Shown here: in pieces, positions 25,492 through 33,428 of the stretch
How positions within the stretch are numbered: the stretch's first letter is position 1
Layout of the letters: each line of letters begins with the position of its first letter
Source of the DNA: Marisediminitalea alba
GTDB taxonomy: Bacteria > Pseudomonadota > Gammaproteobacteria > Enterobacterales > Alteromonadaceae
Assembly (NCBI RefSeq): GCF_002993365.1
Contig: NZ_PVNP01000003.1
Location: 62,001 to 126,000 of the forward strand
Direction of reading: 5' to 3'
DNA length: 64,000 bases
Program-made: the position numbers and the translations under genes
The notes under the pieces: model-generated
What the model was told of the DNA's origin: nothing
Database searches by the model: none
What the model saw: the letters and a program-made list of their open reading frames with translations, nothing else

Positions 25492-26790
25492 ATGCCGAAC
25501 ACCGAAGCTGCAACGCCAAGATACTCAGTACTTTGTGTTGATGATGAACAAAATATTTTACGCTCCATCAAGCGGGCGCTATTTTCATTGAAAATCGATC
25601 TGACCCTTGCAGAGAGTGGTGAAGAAGCATTGGCGATTATGGAGCAAAAAACCATCCATGTGGTCATTTCGGATATGAAGATGCCGCACATGACCGGCGC
25701 CGAACTGCTCGAAAAAGTAGCCGCAAAATATCCAGACACGTTCCGGGTGGTGCTAACCGGCTTTGCGGATATCGACGCCACCATAAAAGCCGTTAACCAG
25801 GGGCGAATTCATCGTTATCTGCAAAAGCCCTGGGACAATCAGGAGCTGATTAATACTATCGAAGAAGGGCTCGAACGCATTAAGCTCAAAGACGAAAATG
25901 CCCGCTTGCAAAAACTGACTCGCTTGCAAAACGCCAAACTGAAAGAGGTCAACAACGACCTGGAAAAAACGGTTCAAAAACGCACCCGGCAAATTAAAGC
26001 GGCGCTTAACCGCATTGAAACCCGCAACCGTGCACTGGAGCAGGTACTGTTTAATGTGATTTCTATTAATCCGGATATCGACGGCAAATTTGCCATTGAG
26101 GTGAGTGAGCTCAGTAAAAAACTGGCCGCCAAACTCGGCTGCAACACAGATGAGAAAAAGCTCTATGCTTATGCCAGCCTGATTGGCGAATTAGGGTTAT
26201 TGGGATTACAACCTGAAAACTTCCGCCCGCCGTTTGCCAAACTGACTTATCAGCAGCAAAAAGATTACATGTCACAGACTCACCTGGCCAAGATGATCCT
26301 GGCGCCAGCCGAACATATGCAGCCCATCAGTGAAATTATCGAGTTTCAGTTTGAGCACTATAATGGCAGCGGTTTATACCACAAAGTGGCTAAGGAAATT
26401 CCGCTGGGCGCGCGGATTCATGCCATCGCCCGCGACTACTGGCGCATGGTTGGCGGCCGCATGAGTGCTCAGCGCATGGAGCCAAGAGACGCCAAAGCAG
26501 AGCTGAAAAAACATCGTAATACCCGTTATGATGGCGAAATTCTTGATTTACTGCTTAGCGACCATGATATTCATAAGCCCAGCTTTATCGAAAATCACCT
26601 AACCAGTGAAGAACTGGCGGCTGGTATGGTACTGGGCAACAACCTGTACAATGATAATCATATTCTGCTGCTACCTGCCGGCCATGTATTTTCAGAGGCG
26701 ACCATCGCCAAGCTGAAACAATACGAACGTGAGCACAAGCGTCACTTTGAGATTTTAATTGAAAATGAAAAAAGCAAAGAAACTACCTAA
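25492..26790 (+). CDS. Response regulator with degenerate HD-GYP-like output domain
   Basis: A 432-residue protein. The receiver is at about 8-125 (VLCVDDEQNI, phospho-Asp in VVISDMKMPHMTG, QKPWDN). A coiled coil spans about 130-195. A C-terminal domain with HD-GYP shape (about 200-345) lacks the key metal ligands: the position of HDIGK reads GELGLLGL, and the HHExxDGSGYP region reads EFQFEHYNGSGLY. It probably binds or signals rather than hydrolyses c-di-GMP. Start: ATG 25492 with GAGGAAA 5 nt upstream; an in-frame ATG at 25435 inside the kinase gene has no such site. Last gene of the block. Confidence 0.85.
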   Translation: MPNTEAATPRYSVLCVDDEQNILRSIKRALFSLKIDLTLAESGEEALAIMEQKTIHVVISDMKMPHMTGAELLEKVAAKYPDTFRVVLTGFADIDATIKAVNQGRIHRYLQKPWDNQELINTIEEGLERIKLKDENARLQKLTRLQNAKLKEVNNDLEKTVQKRTRQIKAALNRIETRNRALEQVLFNVISINPDIDGKFAIEVSELSKKLAAKLGCNTDEKKLYAYASLIGELGLLGLQPENFRPPFAKLTYQQQKDYMSQTHLAKMILAPAEHMQPISEIIEFQFEHYNGSGLYHKVAKEIPLGARIHAIARDYWRMVGGRMSAQRMEPRDAKAELKKHRNTRYDGEILDLLLSDHDIHKPSFIENHLTSEELAAGMVLGNNLYNDNHILLLPAGHVFSEATIAKLKQYEREHKRHFEILIENEKSKETT

Positions 26791-26854
26791 GCAGGATTTT
26801 ATAGCGTTTTTTGTTCGCCAGGCATAGCGACAGCCATAGGCGCTGTCGCAGTGC

Positions 26855-27643
26855 TCAGTTTAAGACTGCCGGTATCTGCTCTTCCGGGCGCAGCGTTAAC
26901 ACTTCGTAACCATCGGCTGTCACGGCAATGGTATGTTCCCATTGTGCTGATAACTTTCGATCGCGGGTAATCACCGTCCAGCCGTCTTTTTTCAGTTTGG
27001 TTTTATGGGTGCCCTGATTAATCATGGGCTCAATGGTAAACACCATGCCCTCGCGCAAAACCAGTCCGGTACCGGGCGTTCCCACATGCAATATTTGTGG
27101 TTCTTCATGCATTTCGCGGCCGATGCCATGACCGCAATATTCTCTTACCACGCTGTAACCATGTTGCTCGGCATGCCGCTGTACGGCGTCACCGATATCG
27201 CCAATACGGGCTCCGGGCTTAACCGATTCGATGCCTTTCCACATGGCTTCGTAGGTGACTTTTACCAGCCGGTGTGCCAGTGGTGAAACTTCACCTATAC
27301 AATACATTTTGCTGCTATCAGCAATGTAGCCATTCTTTTCCAGGGTGATGTCCAGATTAACAATATCCCCTTTGCGCAGGGCTTTGGCCGCCGACGGTAC
27401 GCCGTGGCAGATAACCTCGTTCACAGAGGTATTTAAAGCGTATTCATAACCATACTGCCCTTTACTGGCAGGCCGGCTTTTAAGCGTATCAACAATATAG
27501 TGCTCCACAAATTCGTTGATCGCCAAAGTGGTTACACCGGCAGCAACAAATTCATCCAGCGCACCAAACACACGCGCCAATAACTGACCGGCCTCGCGCA
27601 TTAATGCCACTTCCTGTGGCGTTTTAACTATCACGCTACTCAT
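26855..27643 (-). CDS. map: Methionine aminopeptidase, type I
   Basis: Removes the initiator Met from nascent proteins; a cobalt/iron-dependent M24 peptidase of 262 residues. Metal ligands are visible in NLDITLEKNGYIADSSK (the first usual Asp position has Thr-Leu context; the second Asp is in IADSS), in YCGHGIGREMHEEPQI (His) and in FTIEPMI (Glu), with a final Glu in SAQWEHTIAV. It is not next to rpsB, where the housekeeping map normally lies, so this may be a second copy. It overlaps by 8 nt a gene for a ParD-like protein, and the two form a coupled pair. Confidence 0.93.
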   Translation of the reverse strand: MSSVIVKTPQEVALMREAGQLLARVFGALDEFVAAGVTTLAINEFVEHYIVDTLKSRPASKGQYGYEYALNTSVNEVICHGVPSAAKALRKGDIVNLDITLEKNGYIADSSKMYCIGEVSPLAHRLVKVTYEAMWKGIESVKPGARIGDIGDAVQRHAEQHGYSVVREYCGHGIGREMHEEPQILHVGTPGTGLVLREGMVFTIEPMINQGTHKTKLKKDGWTVITRDRKLSAQWEHTIAVTADGYEVLTLRPEEQIPAVLN

Positions 27644-27842
27644 TAACCAGTCGGACCTTGTTGATTTTTTGCCGATGCATCTCCTGCTCCAGAATTTGTT
27701 CGTAAGTCAGCGAAGGGTTTTGTTCTGCTAACCGACCGATTTTCATCCAGAACTCGGCCTGAGAATTCATTGAGCGCTCCATCACCACGCTGTGCTTGCG
27801 CACCTCTTCGTGCAATTGATCAGAGATTTTTACGATGCCCAT
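27636..27842 (-). CDS. ParD-like family protein, coupled to map
   Basis: A 68-residue protein resembling the ParD_like family (PF11903). The start MGIVKISDQLHEEVRKHS has a ribbon-helix-helix pattern, followed by SMNSQAEFWMKIGRLAE. ParD proteins are antitoxins that bind DNA and a ParE toxin, but no ParE is present here; the partner gene is map (8-nt overlap). Such a pairing of a ParD-like protein with a methionine aminopeptidase is, as I recall, recurrent in gammaproteobacteria, but I know of no established role. Start: ATG 27842, not the GTG 9 nt upstream. Confidence 0.75.
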   Translation of the reverse strand: MGIVKISDQLHEEVRKHSVVMERSMNSQAEFWMKIGRLAEQNPSLTYEQILEQEMHRQKINKVRLVNE

Positions 27843-27910
27843 CAGACTCACCCTAAACGCTATATAAAACTACATATTGCTACACTATATCTTCAACCGG
27901 ATAACCATGC

Positions 27911-27942
27911 AAAAAAAAGCCCGCGGCCGGAAGGCTGCGGGC
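27911..27942 (-). terminator. Intrinsic terminator of dps
   Basis: GCCCGC (27937-27942 on the minus strand) pairs with GCGGGC (27919-27924) in an extended GC-rich stem, followed on the minus strand by eight T. It lies about 48 nt after the dps stop codon. Confidence 0.9.
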
Positions 27943-27989
27943 AAAATGGGAAGTTACACACATGAAGAAAGAAATGTTACAAGCTACTG

Positions 27990-28502
27990 CTAGCTTTTAA
28001 GTTCACCGCTCGCTGATTCAATATGCGCGCGGACAAACCACTGGAACTGCTCCAGTTGGGCTAACTGACCGGTTACCATATCTTCAGATACCGGGTCGAG
28101 TTCACTCAGGGTATCAATGGCCTTACGATGGTCTTCGTTGACACCATTATACACTTTGTCCAGCGCAGTCAGATGGTCTGTCACCAAGCCCTTACCTACT
28201 GAATAATCGTCCCAGCGACGACGTTCTACAATCGATTTTGGCGTACCTACCGGTACACCTCCAAGGGTGGCAATACGCTCGGCAATGGTGTCGGTCATTT
28301 CACGCACTGCTTCCACCTGTGGGTCAAGCATTTCATGCACACCAATAAAGTTCGGTCCTACCACATTCCAGTGAATGTGCTTAAGCGTAAGCTGTAAATC
28401 AATCAAGGCGACCATACGGTCATCAAGCACAGAGATAGCATCTTTTGCTGCATTGTCTTTAATGCCCGGGGCGGTAAATTCTGCAATTTTTACGTTGCTC
28501 AT
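27990..28502 (-). CDS. dps: DNA protection during starvation protein Dps
   Basis: A 12-subunit ferritin-like mini-cage that stores iron and protects DNA from peroxide. The product is 170 residues. The inter-subunit ferroxidase ligands fall in LKHIHWNVVGPNFIGVHEML and VEAVREMTDTIAERIATLGG (His, His, Asp, Glu pattern). Strong ribosome binding site (AGGAGGAATT) before the ATG. The promoter region has a 13-bp palindrome (28534-28546) that could bind a regulator. Divergent from gor, another oxidative-stress gene. Confidence 0.94.
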   Translation of the reverse strand: MSNVKIAEFTAPGIKDNAAKDAISVLDDRMVALIDLQLTLKHIHWNVVGPNFIGVHEMLDPQVEAVREMTDTIAERIATLGGVPVGTPKSIVERRRWDDYSVGKGLVTDHLTALDKVYNGVNEDHRKAIDTLSELDPVSEDMVTGQLAQLEQFQWFVRAHIESASGELKS

Positions 28503-28865
28503 AATTCCTCCTGCTCGTTAAAAGTCGTAAGGCTGATACGGTATCAACCTTTCAAATTCGTACGATTAAGAGGTTGCATAGCCTGTGCCGGATTGCCGCC
28601 AAAGGCCTTAATCCCCGCCATACCTGGCTTTCAACGCCACCAGCCAAAGTGTAGAGCCCTCATTACCATGCGTTCATAGAGGTAAATAATGCATGCGCCT
28701 GTAAATTCTTCAGAGCACTAGCCCTGCTGAAAGTAAATAATCCCATAGCGGGTCTTTAAGGTAACCCTGGGCGACTGACTCGCTGCCTGTCATGCACAGA
28801 GTAAGTTTGTCCGGCTATACGAAATCATGCACAATAGCAGCACTACAATGACGAGAGAATTTGCG
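28503..28865. promoter_or_regulatory. Divergent dps-gor control region
   Basis: A 363-nt gene-free stretch. It holds a perfect interrupted palindrome TGATAC-G-GTATCA (28534-28546) close to the dps start. There is also a tiny ORF of 10 codons (28689-28721) with GAGG before its ATG, which I do not accept as a gene. No OxyR or other site could be assigned with confidence. Confidence 0.35.
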
Positions 28866-30212
28866 ATGCAAGAGTTTGACTATATCTGTATTGGCGGCGG
28901 CAGTGGCGGCATTGCCTCGGCCAACCGGGCAGCAAAACACGGCAAGAAAGTCCTGCTTATTGAAGCAAAAGCAGTGGGCGGTACCTGTGTAAATGTGGGC
29001 TGTGTGCCGAAAAAAGCTATGTGGTACGGCGCTCAGGTAGCAGAAGCCATTCACAAGTACGGGCCGGATTACGGCTTTGATGTAACAGTAAATAAATTTG
29101 ACTGGTCTACGCTGGTTAAGAACCGTCAGGCGTACATATCTCGCATTCATGCCTCTTACGACCGGGTGCTGGGCAACAATCAGGTAACCCTGCTCAAAGG
29201 TTATGCAAAATTCGTTAACAACACTACCGTGGAAGTCGACGGTGAACAGTACACTGCCCCGCATATTCTTATCGCAACCGGCGGTAAGCCTTTCCGCCCG
29301 GATATCCCCGGCGCAGAGTACGGTATTGACTCAGACGGTTTCTTCGAGCTCGACGAGCAGCCAAGACGTGTTGCCGTAGTAGGCGGTGGTTATATAGGTG
29401 TGGAACTGGCTGGCGTGCTGCACGCGCTGGGCAGTGAAACCCACTCTATCCTGCGTCAGGAATTACCGTTACGCGGCTTCGATGCCATGTTGCAGGAAAC
29501 GCTTAAGACCCTGATGCTCGAAGAAGGCATCGATATTCACGAAAAAACCGAAATCAAACAAGTTACCAAACTGGACAACGGCGATCTGGAACTGACGTTA
29601 ACCGATGGCAATACGCTTACCGTTGACTGCCTGATCTGGGCCACCGGCCGCAAGCCAAATACCGCAACAATTGGCCTGGATAACACCGACGTTGAAATGC
29701 GCCACAACGGGCAGATAGTGGTCGATAAGTTTCAGAATACTAACGTTGAGGGCATTTATGCGGTGGGCGATATTACCGGCCAGCCTGAATTAACCCCGGT
29801 GGCGGTTAAAGCCGGGCGGATGTTGAGCGAGCGCCTGTTTAACGGCCAGACCAACGCCCATCTCGACTACGATCTGGTGCCTACCGTGGTCTTCAGCCAC
29901 CCGCCAATTGGTACCATCGGTATGACCGAAAGCGAGGCAGAAGCTAAGTTTGGTAAAGATAACCTGACCATTTACCGTTCTAACTTTGCGGCCATGTATA
30001 CCGCTGTTACCCATCATCGCCAGCTCACCAGTATGAAGCTTATCTGTGCCGGTGAAGAGCAGAAGGTAGTAGGTTTACACGGCATAGGTTATGCCATGGA
30101 CGAAATCCTGCAAGGCTTTGGCGTGGCTATTAAAATGGGCGCAACCAAAGCTGACTTTGACGCCTGTATTGCCATTCACCCCACCAGCGCCGAAGAATAC
30201 GTTACGATGTAA
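28866..30212 (+). CDS. gor: Glutathione-disulfide reductase
   Basis: An NADPH-dependent flavoenzyme that reduces oxidised glutathione. The product is 448 residues (E. coli 450). FAD-binding GGGSGGIASANRAA (~10), redox-active disulphide GGTCVNVGCVPKK (~39-51), NADPH-binding VVGGGYIGVELAG (~170), second FAD motif YAVGDITG (~298) and the catalytic C-terminal HPTSAEE (~434) are all present. Start: ATG 28866 with GAGAG 9 nt upstream; an upstream in-frame ATG (28827) would add 13 atypical residues. A strong terminator follows. Cytoplasmic. Confidence 0.95.
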   Translation: MQEFDYICIGGGSGGIASANRAAKHGKKVLLIEAKAVGGTCVNVGCVPKKAMWYGAQVAEAIHKYGPDYGFDVTVNKFDWSTLVKNRQAYISRIHASYDRVLGNNQVTLLKGYAKFVNNTTVEVDGEQYTAPHILIATGGKPFRPDIPGAEYGIDSDGFFELDEQPRRVAVVGGGYIGVELAGVLHALGSETHSILRQELPLRGFDAMLQETLKTLMLEEGIDIHEKTEIKQVTKLDNGDLELTLTDGNTLTVDCLIWATGRKPNTATIGLDNTDVEMRHNGQIVVDKFQNTNVEGIYAVGDITGQPELTPVAVKAGRMLSERLFNGQTNAHLDYDLVPTVVFSHPPIGTIGMTESEAEAKFGKDNLTIYRSNFAAMYTAVTHHRQLTSMKLICAGEEQKVVGLHGIGYAMDEILQGFGVAIKMGATKADFDACIAIHPTSAEEYVTM

Positions 30213-30264
30213 TACAAAGCCCGGGAGAGTAAACGTCACGTTTACTCACTCATAAAATAAATAA

Positions 30265-30298
30265 AGCTGACCTTCAGTTTCTGTTGGTCAGCTTTTTT
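30265..30298 (+). terminator. Intrinsic terminator of gor
   Basis: AGCTGACC (30265-30272) pairs with GGTCAGCT (30286-30293) around a 13-nt loop, followed by TTTTT. Confidence 0.85.
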
Positions 30299-30381
30299 AT
30301 TGGTAATTGTTGATTACGCGCTATCTGAATCAACACTTTACGCTACGTTTGGTGAGAAGTTTACGTATCGGGCAAACAGCT

Positions 30382-31476
30382 TTAGCACTGCAAATAAGTA
30401 ATATAAGTATCCTGCTGCCGATAAATATTAGTCACTTCGGTTCGTCCGTCCGGATAGACTGTAGTGATCACTTCCACAACGACCCAATCAGTGTTAACAA
30501 ATGTCGTCGGCTCGCATTGTTTTGGTATATCTTTTGAGGAAGCTACCCTCTTAGCTTCCCGAAGACTACTTTGTGAAGAAGTACCTTGACTCTCAGCTTG
30601 AGTAAACGTTCTGTTTTCGCTGGTTCTTGACGCGTCTTTGTTTAATACTATTTCAACCACCCCTTCTTTTACCGTAACATCTACTACTAACACAGACCCA
30701 TCCGCGTATTCAATTTTTACTCTAAAGGTAGAGAGGTTCTTAAGTGAAGATAATTCCATATTTAATGGACTAATAAAGTTAATGACACCTTCAAGCTTAG
30801 TTACTGCTGATATAAAGGCGTGGAAACCAGCATCATTGACGACAGCGTTATCAATATCTGTATTTAGGGAACCGGCACAATTGACGTCTGTACTGGTATA
30901 GTCAAGTGCGGTTAAACACTGTTCAACAGTGTTTTCCACTCTTGTTGAGGCACTCTGTCCCGTTGCATCTGTAACGTTCCCGTACTCGTCCATTTCCAGC
31001 GTAAACTTTTTAACTATCGACTGCCTGAGTTCTGCGATTTCGGCAAGTGTTTCAGTGGCTTCAACTTCGTGGTTGGTAGGCTGTATTTCAACAGCTGTTT
31101 TATTACCGGGCATGACGAGGTTACCCATTGGGTCATAAACATTTGGGTGTATGGTAATTTCGTACTTTACCGTTTGTTTATTATCAACATCAAAGAAAGT
31201 GAAATAATCAGTTTTACTTTGATAGGCTATATCATCGCCAATACACATTGGGCCCGACGATTCGCATTCGGTCGTTTCAGAATGCAAGTAACTCATTGAC
31301 AGGGCGTGATTGGTAAAATTTTGTGGGCAGGCGGTAAAATCGCTGCTAAGAGTGGTAGCACATATCTCCCCTCTTTCAACCCCCAGGGAATTAGCTTGGG
31401 TATGCAGCGAATAAGCAGAAACGAAAAACGTAACGACTGAAATTAAAGCAGTTTTTATAAAATATTGTAAATCCAT
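30382..31476 (-). CDS. Secreted protein of unknown function
   Basis: A 364-residue product with a signal peptide (about 1-29, TALISVVTFFVSAYSLHTQA). The mature protein is Thr/Glu/Val-rich, with about nine Cys including ICATTLSSDFTACPQ and ESSGPMCIG near the N-terminus, and a predominantly beta pattern later. I recognise no family. A low-complexity stretch (TFTQAESQGTSSQSSLREAK) precedes the last 60 residues. The start is the third of three ATGs created by an 8-bp tandem repeat (31471-31494); only this ATG opens the long frame. Confidence 0.6.
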   Translation of the reverse strand: MDLQYFIKTALISVVTFFVSAYSLHTQANSLGVERGEICATTLSSDFTACPQNFTNHALSMSYLHSETTECESSGPMCIGDDIAYQSKTDYFTFFDVDNKQTVKYEITIHPNVYDPMGNLVMPGNKTAVEIQPTNHEVEATETLAEIAELRQSIVKKFTLEMDEYGNVTDATGQSASTRVENTVEQCLTALDYTSTDVNCAGSLNTDIDNAVVNDAGFHAFISAVTKLEGVINFISPLNMELSSLKNLSTFRVKIEYADGSVLVVDVTVKEGVVEIVLNKDASRTSENRTFTQAESQGTSSQSSLREAKRVASSKDIPKQCEPTTFVNTDWVVVEVITTVYPDGRTEVTNIYRQQDTYITYLQC

Positions 31477-31494
31477 TAATCCATTAATCCATTT
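31471..31494 (-). repeat. Three tandem 8-bp repeats at the start codon of the secreted-protein gene
   Basis: On the minus strand ATGGATTA, ATGGATTA, ATGGATTT are tandem. Each copy contains an ATG, but the first two are followed directly by TAA in frame; only the third opens the 364-codon frame. The GGA of one unit lies about 5 nt before the next ATG and is the only Shine-Dalgarno-like sequence there. Gain or loss of units would alter the initiation region. Confidence 0.75.
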
Positions 31495-31748
31495 TGTTCA
31501 ATGCTAGCCCCCATTGACTAGCAACATAAAAATAACATATTCAGTAAGCTGGTTCAAACAAGCGGCCTTTTCTCCGAGTAAACGATGCGTCAATAAATGT
31601 GTGCTCAAGAACACCCTGTAGCCCTATTAAGTTGCTGTTTAATGCTGATATAAACTGGCAGGCAGATTCATCAACCTCGTACTATAGTTAACTGACAGCA
31701 ACTTTATTTGTTTATCGGTTCTGACAGTGGCAACGAGGTAACCTCACA

Positions 31749-33278
31749 ATGCTCAGTGACGAATTACTTTTTACTAACGATGACAAAACCGATCTCGAAG
31801 AAGAGCTATTAGCGGCCTGGACAGTGCTGGTAGTTGATGACGAGCCGGAAGTGCATGCGGTCACCCGTATGGTGTTGGCCGATTTTGTGTTTGAGCAACG
31901 CCCGGTGAACATTATCACCGCCAGCAGTGCCGCTGAAGCCCGTGATATCTTGCTTGCCGATAAACATAACGCCATTGCAGTAGCGATTATTGATGTAGTA
32001 ATGGAAACTACCCAGGCTGGTCTTGAACTGGTGCGCTGGGTCCGCGAGACGCTAAGAAATCATTTGATCAGGCTGATCCTGCGTACAGGTCAGCCCGGCG
32101 AAGCGCCGGAAGAAAGGGTGATCCGCGATTACGACATCAACGATTATAAAAACAAAACCGAGCTTACCGCCATGCGCCTGACAACCAGCATGTATGCGGC
32201 GCTGCGGGCATACCGGGATATTCGCCTGATTGAGCGTCACCGACAAGGGCTGGAGAAAATTATCAGCGCCACCACCGAATTTATCGAGTGCGATACTCTC
32301 CCGCAATTTGCCTCCGCTATCTTAAAACAAATATCCGTACTGCTGGCAATCGAGACGTCCGCTATTATTTGCTGCGCCATAACCCGCGACGTAAAAAGTG
32401 GCAATCAGTATAAAATTCTGGCCACCAACTTTCAGAGCAAGTCTTTATCAACCATCCCGGCGAAGGTACAAACCCGCATCGAAGAAGCGTTAAACCAGCA
32501 CAGTAATATTCAGGGCAACGATTACTTTGTGAGTTACTTTACTACCCGCAGGGGCATGGAAAATGTGCTTTACGTAGCGAAAAATGAGCCGCTGGAGCCT
32601 GTCCAGCATCATTTGCTTTCTTTTTTTGCTCACAATATCGCGGTTTCCCACGAAAACCTCAAGTTGCGTGAAGTGATCCGGGACTCGCAACGTGAACTGT
32701 CGTACATTATTGGCGAGGCGGTGGAGCTCAGGTCTAAGGAAACCGGTTCACATGTGCGTCGGGTAGCACATATCAGCGCCCTGCTGGCCAGGCAGTACGG
32801 CTTACCCGACAGCGAAGCCGAAATGATAAAACTGGCATCGCCGCTGCACGACGTTGGCAAAGTCGCCATCCCGGATCTAATTTTAAACAAGCCCGGGCCA
32901 CACACTGATGAAGAGCGGCAGATAATGCAAACCCATGCCAAAGCAGGGTTCGACATGCTACGCAAAAGTACCAACCCGATTTTGCAGCTTGGCGCTACTA
33001 TTGCCCATGAGCATCATGAATGCTGGGACGGCAGCGGTTATCCTAATGGACTCGTCAAAAATGCCATTTCTGTTGCCGGACGCATAGTGGCAATTGCCGA
33101 TGTGTTTGACGCGCTGGGCAGTTCACGTTGCTATAAAAGTTCCTGGTCTGAAACACGAATTCGTGAATACTTCAATGAACAACGTGGCAAACAATTTGAT
33201 CCCAGGCTGGTTGATTTGTTACTGGCAAACTTTACCACTTTCGCAGCCATCCGCGGCCAATTCCCCGACCCGCAATAA
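31749..33278 (+). CDS. RpfG-type response regulator with HD-GYP phosphodiesterase domain
   Basis: A 509-residue cytoplasmic regulator. An N-terminal receiver (about 22-150, VLVVDDEPEVHAV, phospho-Asp in AIIDVVMET) is followed by a DUF3369-like region (about 165-315) and an HD-GYP domain (about 325-500). The HD-GYP motifs are intact: SPLHDVGKVAIPD, then HEHHECWDGSGYPNGL and ADVFDALGSSRCY. It should hydrolyse c-di-GMP to pGpG/GMP. No kinase is adjacent. Start: ATG 31749 preceded by GAGGTA. In contrast to the protein at 25492, this one keeps its catalytic residues. Confidence 0.93.
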   Translation: MLSDELLFTNDDKTDLEEELLAAWTVLVVDDEPEVHAVTRMVLADFVFEQRPVNIITASSAAEARDILLADKHNAIAVAIIDVVMETTQAGLELVRWVRETLRNHLIRLILRTGQPGEAPEERVIRDYDINDYKNKTELTAMRLTTSMYAALRAYRDIRLIERHRQGLEKIISATTEFIECDTLPQFASAILKQISVLLAIETSAIICCAITRDVKSGNQYKILATNFQSKSLSTIPAKVQTRIEEALNQHSNIQGNDYFVSYFTTRRGMENVLYVAKNEPLEPVQHHLLSFFAHNIAVSHENLKLREVIRDSQRELSYIIGEAVELRSKETGSHVRRVAHISALLARQYGLPDSEAEMIKLASPLHDVGKVAIPDLILNKPGPHTDEERQIMQTHAKAGFDMLRKSTNPILQLGATIAHEHHECWDGSGYPNGLVKNAISVAGRIVAIADVFDALGSSRCYKSSWSETRIREYFNEQRGKQFDPRLVDLLLANFTTFAAIRGQFPDPQ

Positions 33279-33428
33279 GCTCTGCGGTGTATGCCGCAAA
33301 CTAATCCGATGAACTGCAACACCTCAAACTAAACATACTTTATACTGACCGTTAACAATCCAGGGAAGATTGCTTTTGCTGCGGGCTCAGTCCCCGCCAT
33401 GACAACAAAAAAGACGTAGAGAATAACA

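Noticed and set aside
28689-28721. 10-codon ORF with GAGG before its ATG, between dps and gor
   Set aside because: Too short for any composition evidence, and no attenuator structure around it to suggest a leader peptide.
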